A DNA stretch of 64,000 bases from Massiliimalia sp964370215 (GTDB taxonomy: Bacteria > Bacillota > Clostridia > Oscillospirales > Ruminococcaceae): the NCBI GenBank assembly GCA_964370215.1, contig CAYJIM010000002.1:41270-105269 (forward strand), given 5' to 3'. Both the position numbers and the translations under genes were made by a program. Positions 26,959 through 36,107 of the stretch are shown one piece after another (within the stretch, counting starts at the first letter, position 1; each line of letters starts with the position of its first letter). The notes beneath the pieces are model-generated. The model was not told the origin of the DNA. It did no database searches and saw only the letters and a list, made by a program, of their open reading frames with translations.

Positions 26959-28314
26959 CTAGTTTTTGAGACTTTGGATAGGGGCAGGGATTTGTCCACC
27001 ACGTTGGATGAATTTTGAAGAAGAATTGCGGTTGATTTTCATAATCGGCCCATAACCGAGCAGACCCCCAAAATCGAGCTCTTCGCCTTCTTTGAGACCG
27101 ATGGCTGGAATGACACGCACGGCCGTTGTCTTAAAGTTGACCATCCCGATTGCCGCTTCATCAGCAATGATGGCAGCGAGGGTATCGGAAGGGGTGTCAC
27201 CCGGAACAACAATCATATCAAGACCCACCGAACAAACGGCAGTCATCGCTTCCAATTTTTCCAAATTGAGTGAGCCGGAACGTGCCGCATCAATCATGCC
27301 GGCATCTTCGGTCACGGGGATGAATGCCCCAGAGAGCCCTCCGACTTTAGAGGAAGCCATCACGCCACCTTTTTTCACCGCATCGTTGAGCAGTGCAAGG
27401 GTCGCCGTGGTGCCATGGGTACCACACTGCTCCAATCCAATTTCTTCGAGGATGTGTGCCACAGAATCCCCGATGGCAGGGGTTGGGGCAAGCGACAGGT
27501 CAACAATGCCAAAGGGTACATCCAAACGCTCACTGGCAATGGTACCGACCAATTGTCCCATACGGGTGATTTTAAAGGCGGTTTTTTTGATGATATCCGC
27601 CACTTCGGTGATGTTCGCTTCCGGTGCTTTTGCCAAGGCGGAACGCACGACACCGGGGCCGGAAACCCCAACGTTGATGATACAGTCAGGCTCGCCCACG
27701 CCATGAAATGCCCCTGCCATAAAGGGGTTGTCGTCCACAGCGTTGCAGAATACAACGAGTTTTGCCGCCCCAATGCAGTTGCGGTCAGCAGTCAATTCTG
27801 CTGTTTCACGGATGACTTTCCCCATCAGATTACAAGCATCCAGATTGATCCCTGTTTTAGTCGACCCGATGTTGACCGAAGAGCAGACGACATCGGTGGT
27901 GGCAAGTGCAGTCGGGATGGAGCGGATAAAGCGCTCATCACCTGCTGAAAACCCTTTTTGTACCAAGGTGGAATAACCACCGATGAAGTTGACCCCACAG
28001 ACCTTTGCTGCGCGATCCAACGCCATCGCAAACTTGACAGGATCTCCCTTGCAGGTGGCGGAAACAATACCAATGGGTGTGACGGAGATCCGCTTGTTGA
28101 TGATCGGAATGCCGTATTCTTTTTCAATGGCCTCACCAACAGCCACCAGATTTTTTGCTTTGTCGACAATTTTGTCGTAGACTTTTTGACAGGCAACCTC
28201 AATGTCGCTGTCAATGCAGTCCAACAGGGAGATCCCCATGGTGATGGTACGGATGTCCAAATTCTCCTCTTGGATCATCTGGATGGTTTCTAAAATATCG
28301 TGATTTGTTAGCAT
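26959..28314 (-). CDS. PFL-family protein (UPF0210 / DUF711)
   Basis: 451 residues matching the UPF0210 family throughout (ITMGISLLDCID near residue 25, VNIGSTKTGINLDACNLMG, and the C-terminal FGGLLGYGPIMKIN). Proteins of this family resemble the glycyl-radical pyruvate formate-lyase fold but their reaction is not known. GGAGGGACAACC precedes the ATG. The ACT-domain gene directly upstream (14 bases) is its regular partner, so it may be ligand regulated. Its 3' end abuts the repeat island with no clear T-tailed terminator. Confidence 0.92.
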   Translation of the reverse strand: MLTNHDILETIQMIQEENLDIRTITMGISLLDCIDSDIEVACQKVYDKIVDKAKNLVAVGEAIEKEYGIPIINKRISVTPIGIVSATCKGDPVKFAMALDRAAKVCGVNFIGGYSTLVQKGFSAGDERFIRSIPTALATTDVVCSSVNIGSTKTGINLDACNLMGKVIRETAELTADRNCIGAAKLVVFCNAVDDNPFMAGAFHGVGEPDCIINVGVSGPGVVRSALAKAPEANITEVADIIKKTAFKITRMGQLVGTIASERLDVPFGIVDLSLAPTPAIGDSVAHILEEIGLEQCGTHGTTATLALLNDAVKKGGVMASSKVGGLSGAFIPVTEDAGMIDAARSGSLNLEKLEAMTAVCSVGLDMIVVPGDTPSDTLAAIIADEAAIGMVNFKTTAVRVIPAIGLKEGEELDFGGLLGYGPIMKINRNSSSKFIQRGGQIPAPIQSLKN

Positions 28315-28328
28315 GGTTGTCCCTCCGT

Positions 28329-28595
28329 TTAAATGCGGTGCATGGAATTGAACAGGTCTTCGTGCATGACATGGATTTGCAATCCTTCTTGCCCACCGAT
28401 CGCTTCCAATGCTTTGCGCAGTTCACCAATGTCGGTATCTTTGCCTACCTCACCCAACATGATCATGCAAAATAGATCCTGCATAACCGTTTGGCTCACA
28501 TCAATGATATTTACTTGATGCTCGGCACAAGAAGCACTCACCTTTGCCAAAATGCCAACGGTATCTTTTCCTACTACTGTAATAACAACTTTCAT
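28329..28595 (-). CDS. ACT domain-containing protein (UPF0237)
   Basis: 88 residues forming a single ACT domain (VVITVVGKDTVGILAKVSA at the start, conserved ligand-loop glycine). ACT domains bind small ligands, often amino acids. The UPF0237 group is typically paired with UPF0210 as here, first gene of a two-gene operon on the minus strand. AAAGGA lies 10 bases before the ATG. Confidence 0.92.
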   Translation of the reverse strand: MKVVITVVGKDTVGILAKVSASCAEHQVNIIDVSQTVMQDLFCMIMLGEVGKDTDIGELRKALEAIGGQEGLQIHVMHEDLFNSMHRI

Positions 28596-28817
28596 CAGTC
28601 ACAAATCCTTTCAAAAGAAAAATTTTCACACGCTATCAGAGAAAAGCGTTTATGTGATAATTATAACATACTTTGATACTGATTGGAAGAGCATGGGTGA
28701 AAAAGGGGATTTTGCCCCAAGAGTAATCCCTGAATTCAAGAAATTTCTCTTTTTTTTGACAAAAGAGTGTGGTATGATAGAGAAAACAACCTATTTTGAG
28801 AGAGGATGTACCAAACC

Positions 28818-29624
28818 ATGCAACAACTTGTCGACTTACACAGTCATTCAGAATTTTCTCCCGATTCAGAAGCATCGGTACAAGCGCTTTGTGCACAAGC
28901 GCAACAAAAGCCACTTGCTGTATATGCTATCACTGATCATTGTGAATGTGATGTTTATGAAGCGGATGGATACGAAAAGCGTTTGCAAGGAGCGTTTGAA
29001 GCGGTTTGTGCAGTCAAGCAACAAGTTCCATTTACCTTACTCAATGGGGTGGAACTCGGACAGCCGTTGCAAAATCTGCAAGTAGCCGAGCAGGTGGCAC
29101 GTCAACCCTATGACATCATTTTAGGGTCATTGCACCGTGTCAGTGGGGGCCCTGATTATTATTTTTACGATTACCGCAACCTCACCCAAAGGCAGATACG
29201 AGATTTGCTATTGGATTATTACCGAGAATTGTACCAAACAGTGCAATGGGGAAACTTTGACACCTTGGCACATCTGACCTACCCGATGCGCTATATCCTC
29301 GACCAAAGCAAGGTCAACATTCCGGTGGAGGAATTGATGGAGGCGGTGGAAAAGGTGTTGGTCGAAGTGATCAAACAACAAAAAGCGGTGGAAATCAATG
29401 TCAGAAAAATTGACTTGATGCAAAAGAATATCCTGCCGGATCGTCGATTTTTGAGTTTGTATCGTGATTTGGGTGGAGAACTGATCACCATCGGGTCGGA
29501 CGCGCACTGTGTTGACGATGTGGGACGTGGCGTACAAAAAGGCATTGCCTTTGCCAAAGAAATCGGGTTTACCACACTTGCTTATTTTGAAAAACGCCAG
29601 CTGCAGACCATCGAGATTGTATAG
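28818..29624 (+). CDS. PHP-domain phosphoesterase, histidinol-phosphatase (HisK/HisJ) family
   Basis: 268 residues. PHP motifs: DLHSHSEFSPDS (6-17) and ITDHCECD give metal ligands, later LGSLHRVSG, FDTLAHLTYPMR and TIGSDAHC complete the trinuclear site. The family hydrolyses histidinol phosphate in histidine synthesis, but no his gene is nearby and related PHP phosphatases have other substrates. The ATG at 28818 is favoured over the one at 28806 because GAGAGAGG touches the latter and is 12 bases from the former. An extended -10 box (TGGTATGAT, 28770-28778) lies upstream. Confidence 0.8.
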   Translation: MQQLVDLHSHSEFSPDSEASVQALCAQAQQKPLAVYAITDHCECDVYEADGYEKRLQGAFEAVCAVKQQVPFTLLNGVELGQPLQNLQVAEQVARQPYDIILGSLHRVSGGPDYYFYDYRNLTQRQIRDLLLDYYRELYQTVQWGNFDTLAHLTYPMRYILDQSKVNIPVEELMEAVEKVLVEVIKQQKAVEINVRKIDLMQKNILPDRRFLSLYRDLGGELITIGSDAHCVDDVGRGVQKGIAFAKEIGFTTLAYFEKRQLQTIEIV

Positions 29625-29643
29625 AAAAAAGGGGAATATATTC

Positions 29644-30339
29644 ATGAGAGATAGTATTTACACCATACCGGTAAACGAAGTATTTGAACCGAAAGCAGGA
29701 TGCCCGATCTGCCAACTCCGCAATACATTGGAAGAACGCAGTGTCGAATACATCATGGGAGCGGCGATGATGGAGCCGGATGTGCGCATTGAAACCAACA
29801 AACACGGTTTTTGCAAAACCCACTATGACCAGATGTTGAAACAAAAAAACAGACTTTCCTTAGCTTTGATGATGGAAAGCCGACTGTTGGAACTGCAACA
29901 AAACCTCACTCCCGGACAAGCACCGGAAAAGGGTGGGTTATTCAAAAAAAAGGAGACGGTCAAAACCGACTCCTGCTTTGTCTGCAATAAAATTGATTGG
30001 GCGCTGGAACGGATGTTTGATACCGTGTTGAAACTGTATGCAGGTGAGCCGTCCTTTCGCATCTTGTACCAAGCACAAGACCATCTCTGCTTGCAACACT
30101 ACAAGCAGTTGACCGGCTATGCGATAGGGAAGATGGATAAAAAAATGATCAAACCGTTCCTGTCGGATTCCGAAAAACTCTGTCGCAACTACCTCGATGA
30201 GGTGCAAAATGATGTGTCCCATTACTGTAAAATGTTTGATTATCGCAACAGTGGGGCGGATGCCGATTGGGGCAATTCCAGAGATTCTATCGAACGTGCC
30301 GTTTATTTTTTAACATCTCGTGACGTGGAAGCAAAATAG
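29644..30339 (+). CDS. DUF6062 family protein with two zinc-type Cys/His sites
   Basis: 231 residues, recognised as DUF6062, function unknown. Two matching CxxC...CxxH sets occur: C20/C23 with C57/H60, and C111/C114 with C149/H152, so the protein looks like an internal duplication of a zinc-binding unit. No membrane segment. The start at 29644 has AAAAGGGGAA before it; the longer open frame overlaps the PHP gene and is not credible. It follows the PHP gene after 19 bases. Confidence 0.85.
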   Translation: MRDSIYTIPVNEVFEPKAGCPICQLRNTLEERSVEYIMGAAMMEPDVRIETNKHGFCKTHYDQMLKQKNRLSLALMMESRLLELQQNLTPGQAPEKGGLFKKKETVKTDSCFVCNKIDWALERMFDTVLKLYAGEPSFRILYQAQDHLCLQHYKQLTGYAIGKMDKKMIKPFLSDSEKLCRNYLDEVQNDVSHYCKMFDYRNSGADADWGNSRDSIERAVYFLTSRDVEAK

Positions 30340-30340
30340 A

Positions 30341-30604
30341 TTATAAGAGAAGAAAACAAAGCGCGGTAACTCCACTCCCAAGCAATAGAAACAATAAGGC
30401 GAACAATGCCTGTTGCAGGCGCTTACACAGACGCTCGCGACGGTGATAGTGTGTGGACAGCAATGCCAAGTATCGTTCGGTCTGTTCATCGACGAGTGTT
30501 GGGGTCATTTCCGCTTCCGCATTTAAAAATAGAATGACTCGTTCAAAACAATCCGGTTTTGGGTTGTTCACCTCAATGATCTGTCGATTGATACCTTTGA
30601 TCAT
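30341..30604 (-). CDS. Small membrane protein beginning MIKGINRQ
   Basis: 87 residues. The start at 30604 has AGGAGG 9 bases upstream. The first 25 residues (MIKGINRQIIEVNN) match, from memory, a short N-terminus widely conserved in Clostridia; the middle is basic and helical (YHRRERLCKRLQQ) and the last 20 residues are one membrane segment (LFALLFLLLGSGVTALCFLL). Function unknown. It converges on the DUF6062 gene with one base between the two stop codons and no terminator between them. Confidence 0.75.
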   Translation of the reverse strand: MIKGINRQIIEVNNPKPDCFERVILFLNAEAEMTPTLVDEQTERYLALLSTHYHRRERLCKRLQQALFALLFLLLGSGVTALCFLLL

Positions 30605-30912
30605 AAAACCCCTCCTTCTGGCTATATAGGACGAAAAGAGTATGGGGAGAAATCTCTCCTTTATACCGTGTGATAACAATTTTTGATCAGCAAAATCGAC
30701 AGTTTGTGACAGGGAAGTGAGAAAGTAAGGGTGAAATTCATTTTATGACCGCTTAAATGACAAAATGATACGTTTTGAATGATATTTTCATAAAATTTTA
30801 AACACTTGCCACGAAATACAATATAATGTATGTTAATTGTATTTTTTTGTTGTTAAATACCCTATAAAGTATGCTCTATTAGTGGTTAGTCGATGATTAC
30901 AGAATCGGAGAC

Positions 30913-30942
30913 TTGCAAGGTGCTGCTGAATTATGTTATAAT
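30913..30942 (+). promoter_or_regulatory. Promoter of rlmB
   Basis: TTGCAA (30913-30918), 18-base spacer, TATAAT (30937-30942), giving a leader of about 75 bases with small hairpins (GCCATTTCATGGC, AGGTGTAAAGACACCT). The 422-base space 30605-31026 otherwise shows only A+T-rich sequence and no gene. Confidence 0.65.
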
Positions 30943-31026
30943 ATAAAAACATGGGTGAAAAGCCATTTCATGGCAAAAGACACCGAAAAAACAAGCAGGT
31001 GTAAAGACACCTAAAGGAATAAAAGT

Positions 31027-31797
31027 ATGCAACGAGAACAGGAACAAACACAGCGATCGGATATCATTGCTGGTCGTAATGCCGTATTGGAAGCGCTCAA
31101 AACAGGGCGTGGTATTGATTTGATTTATACAACGGCAACTGCCGGTGGGAGCATGACACGTATTTTAGCCATGGCAAAGGACTTGCGTGTGGTGGTCAAA
31201 ACAGTCGTACCGCAAAAATTGGATGCCATGAGTGGTGGCGTCAATCACCAAGGGGTGGTTGCGGTATGCAGTGTAGCAGAATACGTTTCGTTAGAGCAAC
31301 TATTGGATGTTGCGGCACAAAAACAAGAAGCACCTTTTTTGATTTTGTGTGATGAAATAGAAGACCCTCACAATTTGGGGGCAATTTTGCGGACAGCGGA
31401 AGCGGTGGGCGCACATGGGGTCATCATCCCAAAACGGCGCTCGGCCACACTCAACCAAACGGTGTACAAAACCAGTGCAGGTGCTGCAACGGTGGTGCCG
31501 GTTTGTCGGGTGTCTAATTTGGCGCAGACGGTCAAAACGTTACAAAAGAAAGGCGTTTGGATTTATGCGGCGGATATGGATGGTAGCCCTTGGTGTCAAG
31601 TCGACTATAAAGGGGCGGTTTGTCTGATCATTGGGTCGGAAGGCAAAGGGATCAATCGCATTTTGCGTGAACTGTCTGACTTTACCGTTTCTCTGCCAAT
31701 GACAGGGCAGATCAATTCTCTCAACGCATCGGTTGCGACCGGTGTACTGCTCTATGAAGTGGCAAGACAGCGACTGGGTATGCAGGCAACAAACTAG
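31027..31797 (+). CDS. rlmB: 23S rRNA (guanosine-2'-O-)-methyltransferase RlmB / TrmH family
   Basis: 256 residues. An N-terminal substrate-binding domain (IIAGRNAVLEALKTGRGID) precedes the SPOUT knot: motif 1 DPHNLGAILRTAEAVGAHG, motif 2 IIGSEGKGI, motif 3 LPMTGQINSLNASVATGV. It methylates a ribose in 23S rRNA using SAM; RlmB (G2251) is the likely subtype but close TrmH relatives exist. The next gene follows after 32 bases. Confidence 0.92.
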   Translation: MQREQEQTQRSDIIAGRNAVLEALKTGRGIDLIYTTATAGGSMTRILAMAKDLRVVVKTVVPQKLDAMSGGVNHQGVVAVCSVAEYVSLEQLLDVAAQKQEAPFLILCDEIEDPHNLGAILRTAEAVGAHGVIIPKRRSATLNQTVYKTSAGAATVVPVCRVSNLAQTVKTLQKKGVWIYAADMDGSPWCQVDYKGAVCLIIGSEGKGINRILRELSDFTVSLPMTGQINSLNASVATGVLLYEVARQRLGMQATN

Positions 31798-31829
31798 CTG
31801 CAACCCTGAAAGATAAAGGAGGTGTGTAT

Positions 31830-34148
31830 GTGTCCGATAAAAATCTTTCCGTAGAGGACATCATCAAAGAGATCAAGGGTAGCACCCCTGACTTATCGGC
31901 GCAAGATGGTTATGATGCGCAACAAATTGTCAAGGAAGTCTTGGGGCGCACGACACAATTGCAAACATTACCGATACAAACTGAAAAGGTAGTGCCGGTA
32001 CAACATGAGGTTGTGTCCAAAGAATCACACACACAAGAAGTGGAAGAGTCGCCATTGGAACAGCATACAGGGGTGGTGCCGGAAAAAGAGATACAACAAG
32101 AATTGACATCCGAGGCAGTGGTGGAACAAGCAACCACCGCGGTGGAAGAGCAGGCAACACTTGAAAATCATATACAGCAAACCCAACAAGTAGCGACACC
32201 GATCGAAGAAGAAGTGCTTGTAGACATCACCGGTGAAGTCGGCAAAAGCCAAGCACCGAAACTTTCGGATGTACAACTGCGTTACATTTCTTTGCGTAAA
32301 AATCGCAAGCAAAAAATGCAGGAGTTTGTACTACAACAGGATGAAGATTATCCAACTCCGCCCGAATTGGAACTCGATGACGACGTGTTGTTGGACGATT
32401 TTGAGGATGAGGGTGCTGTCCCGCAAGCGGAAAACAGCAGACGGTACAAAAAACAGGTATTACACCGTGTGCAACAAATGCGAGCTGCAGCACGTCAAAA
32501 GATTGCCATTGTCGGCGGGGCCTTTGTGCTTAGTTTGTTTTTTGCAATTCTGGCGTTATTACCCACAGCACCGGGCTTTTTCAACCTTGAAAATGGTGCG
32601 GCGATCTATATTGTACTACAACTCAGCATGTTGGTGGTCGGGACAATCGGTAGTTTGCAATTTTTGAAAAAATCATTACAATCTCTGTTTGATGCAAAGC
32701 TTACCATTGATATTCTCTATCCGATTAATGTTTTGATCTGTCTGTTGTCGGGACTGTTTTATTTGGTGTTCCCAACAGAGATGCAAACGGGTACCGCAGA
32801 TCTTTATGTACCGCTTTGTTTATTGCTTTTGTTGTCGGCGGCGGCAGGAGAGTGGTTGATTGCAGAACGGATGTTTTTAAATTATCCGACTGCCATGGGA
32901 ATACAGGATAGTTACAGTGTTTGTATCACGACCGACGAACGTCTGGTGCAAAAACTCACCAAAAACAGCGATCAACCAGAGGGCACTCAGCTGGTGTACA
33001 ACACCAAAATAAAGGGTGTAACAGGCTTTATTGAAGAATCCTTACCGGATCGTTTGACTTATCAAGTATCCGGTAAATTGACATTGATTTTGCTTATCTG
33101 TGCTGCGGTTGCAGCTTTATTGGCAGGGCTGATTGGCGCATCGCCGATGGTCTCGTTGACAGCGGTACAAGCGGTATTATTACTCGGTACCAGTGTCGTG
33201 CCGGCATTGCTCTGCAACTTCCCACTTTACTATACTGCAACAAAACTTACCCATCAGGGGGGGGCGGTATTGGGCAGTGAAGCGATCACTCGTTTTCAAG
33301 ACAGCAATACCGTTTTAATCAATGCAAATAGCATGTTCAAAAGCAGTCACGTCACGCTATACGGTATCAAATCTTTCTCAGGAGAAACGATTGACCAAAC
33401 CATTTTGGATGCCGCTTGCATTTTATCAGCAAGCAATAGCATCTTAGGCGAGGTCTTCTCAAACATCGTCGACAGCAACAACGACCATTTGGAAAAGGTG
33501 GAAAATGTGTTGTATGAAGATGGCATGGGTATTTCTGCTTGGGTCGGGGAAAACCGTGTGTTGGTGGGCAGTCGTGAATTGATGATCCACCACAACATCA
33601 GTGTACCGGCAATGGGCTATGAAGACAAGTATCTGGCGGCACAACGCCACCTCTTGTATCTTGCCATCAATGGTGAACTGAGTGCGGTGTTTGTCATTGG
33701 CTTGGAATGTAGTGAGGAAATTCGTGCGATGATGGAAACCCTTTACACCAGTGGAATCACTGCGGTGGTCAAAACTGTTGACCCTATCATCACAGAAGAC
33801 CTTTTGTCTAAAGTGTTTGATTTGCCAGAAGACGCGTTTCAGGTCATATCCTCTCGTCTGCACAAAGAAGTGGATCGTCTGAGCATTTCAGACAAACCGA
33901 TGAGTGCGATGGTCTGCAATGACGGGGAATTGGACGCTTATCTACAATCCTTCCTTGCGGCGAAAGGCTTGCAACGAAATATTCATTACGGTAAATTACT
34001 GTATTTGTTCTTCGCCATTCTCGGGGTGTTCCTCGTGTTGGTATTCTCAGCAATGAATGGGCTGGGACAACTCAATGTACTGTTGTTGTCGATCTATCAA
34101 CTGATCGCAGTAGCGGCTTGTTACGGATTACAACGTGTCCTAAAATGA
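31830..34148 (+). CDS. P1B-type ATPase-like membrane protein lacking the catalytic aspartate
   Basis: 772 residues starting at a GTG 7 bases after AGGAGG (a GTG two codons earlier overlaps that site). Residues 1-220 are Gln/Glu/Val-rich and probably disordered, after a short VEDIIKEI opening. Membrane segments follow in the P1B ATPase order, with a very reduced actuator region. Where active pumps have TVVFDKTGTLT this one reads NTVLINANSMF (N498 in place of Asp), yet flanking text still matches: GGAVLGSEAITRF before it, then a shortened nucleotide-binding-like part (GMGISAWVGENRVLVGSRELM) and AINGELSAVFVIG. The TGD/GDGxND motifs are absent. It cannot form the phospho-enzyme; a structural or sensory role is inference. 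Confidence 0.75.
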   Translation: MSDKNLSVEDIIKEIKGSTPDLSAQDGYDAQQIVKEVLGRTTQLQTLPIQTEKVVPVQHEVVSKESHTQEVEESPLEQHTGVVPEKEIQQELTSEAVVEQATTAVEEQATLENHIQQTQQVATPIEEEVLVDITGEVGKSQAPKLSDVQLRYISLRKNRKQKMQEFVLQQDEDYPTPPELELDDDVLLDDFEDEGAVPQAENSRRYKKQVLHRVQQMRAAARQKIAIVGGAFVLSLFFAILALLPTAPGFFNLENGAAIYIVLQLSMLVVGTIGSLQFLKKSLQSLFDAKLTIDILYPINVLICLLSGLFYLVFPTEMQTGTADLYVPLCLLLLLSAAAGEWLIAERMFLNYPTAMGIQDSYSVCITTDERLVQKLTKNSDQPEGTQLVYNTKIKGVTGFIEESLPDRLTYQVSGKLTLILLICAAVAALLAGLIGASPMVSLTAVQAVLLLGTSVVPALLCNFPLYYTATKLTHQGGAVLGSEAITRFQDSNTVLINANSMFKSSHVTLYGIKSFSGETIDQTILDAACILSASNSILGEVFSNIVDSNNDHLEKVENVLYEDGMGISAWVGENRVLVGSRELMIHHNISVPAMGYEDKYLAAQRHLLYLAINGELSAVFVIGLECSEEIRAMMETLYTSGITAVVKTVDPIITEDLLSKVFDLPEDAFQVISSRLHKEVDRLSISDKPMSAMVCNDGELDAYLQSFLAAKGLQRNIHYGKLLYLFFAILGVFLVLVFSAMNGLGQLNVLLLSIYQLIAVAACYGLQRVLK

Positions 34149-34161
34149 CCGGTATGGTTTG

Positions 34162-34196
34162 ACAGGGTCGATGACAAGCATCGACCCTGTTTTTTC
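34162..34196 (+). terminator. Intrinsic terminator after the P-type-ATPase-like gene
   Basis: A 12-bp stem ACAGGGTCGATG / CATCGACCCTGT around ACAAG, followed by TTTTTC. Confidence 0.85.
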
Positions 34197-34244
34197 TCTC
34201 AAAGCAATTCCCTTTGGGGAACAGAAGAAAGTTGAGGTAGCAAA

Positions 34245-36107
34245 TTGAATTTGCAACAAAAATTAGATGATATTTTACTACAGGTACAAAAACCTGCTCG
34301 CTATGTTGGTGGGGAACTTGGTTGTGTCGTCAAGGAGAAACAAAAAGTTAGCGTGCGTTTTGCCTTTTGTTTTCCTGACACCTATGAAGTGGGGATGTCC
34401 CACTTGGGGATGAAAATTTTGTACGGTCTTTTGAATAATCAAGACTTTTGTTGGTGCGAGCGTGTCTTTGCACCGTGGCTTGATATGGAAGAAAAGATGA
34501 AAGAACATCAAATCCCACTCTATGGGCTGGAGAGTTTTGACCCGTTGGATGAATTTGACATGATCGGCTTTACCTTACAATATGAACTTTCCTACACCAA
34601 CATTCTAAATATGTTGGCACTCGGCAACGTGCCGGTACTGGCAAAGGATCGCACCACTTTAAAACATCTGGTTGTGGCAGGGGGGCCATGTGCCTGTAAC
34701 CCGGAACCATTGGTTGATTTTATCGACCTGTTCATGCTTGGCGAAGGAGAAGGACAGATTTCAGTCCTAACAGAATTGTATGACCAGGCCAAACGTGAGG
34801 GGTGGAGCAAGGATGCGTTTCTACTAAAAGCTGCTGACATTCCCGGTGTATATGTGCCAAAATTCTATACGGTGGATTACAACCCAGACGGTACCATTCA
34901 AAGTGTGACTGCCAAACAAGGCGTGCCGGTGGCGGTGCGCAAACACATTGTACAACAGTTGGATGACGTCTATTATCCCGACACCTTTGTTGTTCCCTTT
35001 ATTGAAACGGTACATGATCGTGCCATTTTGGAACTGATGCGTGGGTGTGTGCGTGGCTGTCGCTTCTGTCAGGCAGGTTTTCTCTATCGTCCGTTGCGTG
35101 AAAAATCGGCAGAGACCTTGTGTTCACAAGGTAAAATCCTCTGTGAGCACACCGGTTATGAAGAAATCTCTCTCTCTTCGTTGTCTACCTCGGACTATGC
35201 GGAATTGCCGGCGTTGTTGGACGAACTGATCGACTATTCGGTAGACAACAAAGTCAGCCTTTCTCTGCCGTCACTCAGAATCGACAACTTCTCGGAAGAG
35301 CTGTTGGAAAAAATCAAAAAGGTGCGCAAAAGTGGGCTCACCTTTGCACCGGAGGCAGGGACGCAGCGCTTGCGTGATGTCATCAATAAAAACATCACCG
35401 AGGAGGATATTTTCTCCTCCTGTAAAATCGCCTTTGAGGGCGGCTACAACACCGTTAAACTCTATTTTATGTTGGGGCTACCCACCGAGACAGTGGAGGA
35501 TTGTGTCGGCATTATGGAGCTTGCTGGGCGCATTGTCGACTACTATTACGCACTACCGGACAAACCCAAAGGTCGTCCGGTACAGGTGACCGTTTCGGTT
35601 TCCTCCTTTGTGCCAAAACCCTTTACCCCATTCCAATGGTTTGGGCAGGATGATCTTGCGACCATCGTTGAAAAACAAATGGCGATGAAGGATAGCATTC
35701 CATCCAAGCGCATCTCCTTCAAATATCACGCCTCCAAAACTTCGGTACTGGAAGCCGTTTTTGCAAGAGGGGATCGTCGTTTGGGCGAAGTCATCTATCG
35801 TGCATGGCAAAAAGGATGTTATTTTGACGGTTGGGACGAGCATTTTTACTACGACCGTTGGCTGGAAGCGATGGAAGAGTGTGGACTTTCGGTAGATTTT
35901 TACGCCAACCGTGATCGTAATTATGAAGAGATCTTACCGTGGGGACACCTTGATTATGCCATTTCCAAAGACTTTTTGTGGAACGAATGGCAAAAAGCAC
36001 AGCAGGCGGATACCACGCCAAACTGCCGCAACGCTTGTAGCAATTGTGGTGCCAATACGCTATTGACAGGAAAAGGGGGTGTGTGCTATGACCAAAAAGG
36101 GGTTTGA
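34245..36107 (+). CDS. TIGR03960-family B12-binding-like radical SAM protein
   Basis: 620 residues starting at TTG. The N-terminal half resembles a cobalamin-binding fold (FAFCFPDTYEVGMSHLG; VVAGGPCACNPEPLVDF). The radical SAM CxxxCxxC is C268, C272, C275 in RGCVRGCRFCQAG. A C-terminal Cys cluster (CRNACSNCG) is present. The family is common in Clostridia and usually next to the TIGR03936 gene, with which it overlaps by 20 bases here; they may act as one enzyme, possibly in RNA or cofactor modification, but the substrate is not known to me. The ribosome binding site is GTTGAGGT. Confidence 0.9.
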   Translation: MNLQQKLDDILLQVQKPARYVGGELGCVVKEKQKVSVRFAFCFPDTYEVGMSHLGMKILYGLLNNQDFCWCERVFAPWLDMEEKMKEHQIPLYGLESFDPLDEFDMIGFTLQYELSYTNILNMLALGNVPVLAKDRTTLKHLVVAGGPCACNPEPLVDFIDLFMLGEGEGQISVLTELYDQAKREGWSKDAFLLKAADIPGVYVPKFYTVDYNPDGTIQSVTAKQGVPVAVRKHIVQQLDDVYYPDTFVVPFIETVHDRAILELMRGCVRGCRFCQAGFLYRPLREKSAETLCSQGKILCEHTGYEEISLSSLSTSDYAELPALLDELIDYSVDNKVSLSLPSLRIDNFSEELLEKIKKVRKSGLTFAPEAGTQRLRDVINKNITEEDIFSSCKIAFEGGYNTVKLYFMLGLPTETVEDCVGIMELAGRIVDYYYALPDKPKGRPVQVTVSVSSFVPKPFTPFQWFGQDDLATIVEKQMAMKDSIPSKRISFKYHASKTSVLEAVFARGDRRLGEVIYRAWQKGCYFDGWDEHFYYDRWLEAMEECGLSVDFYANRDRNYEEILPWGHLDYAISKDFLWNEWQKAQQADTTPNCRNACSNCGANTLLTGKGGVCYDQKGV

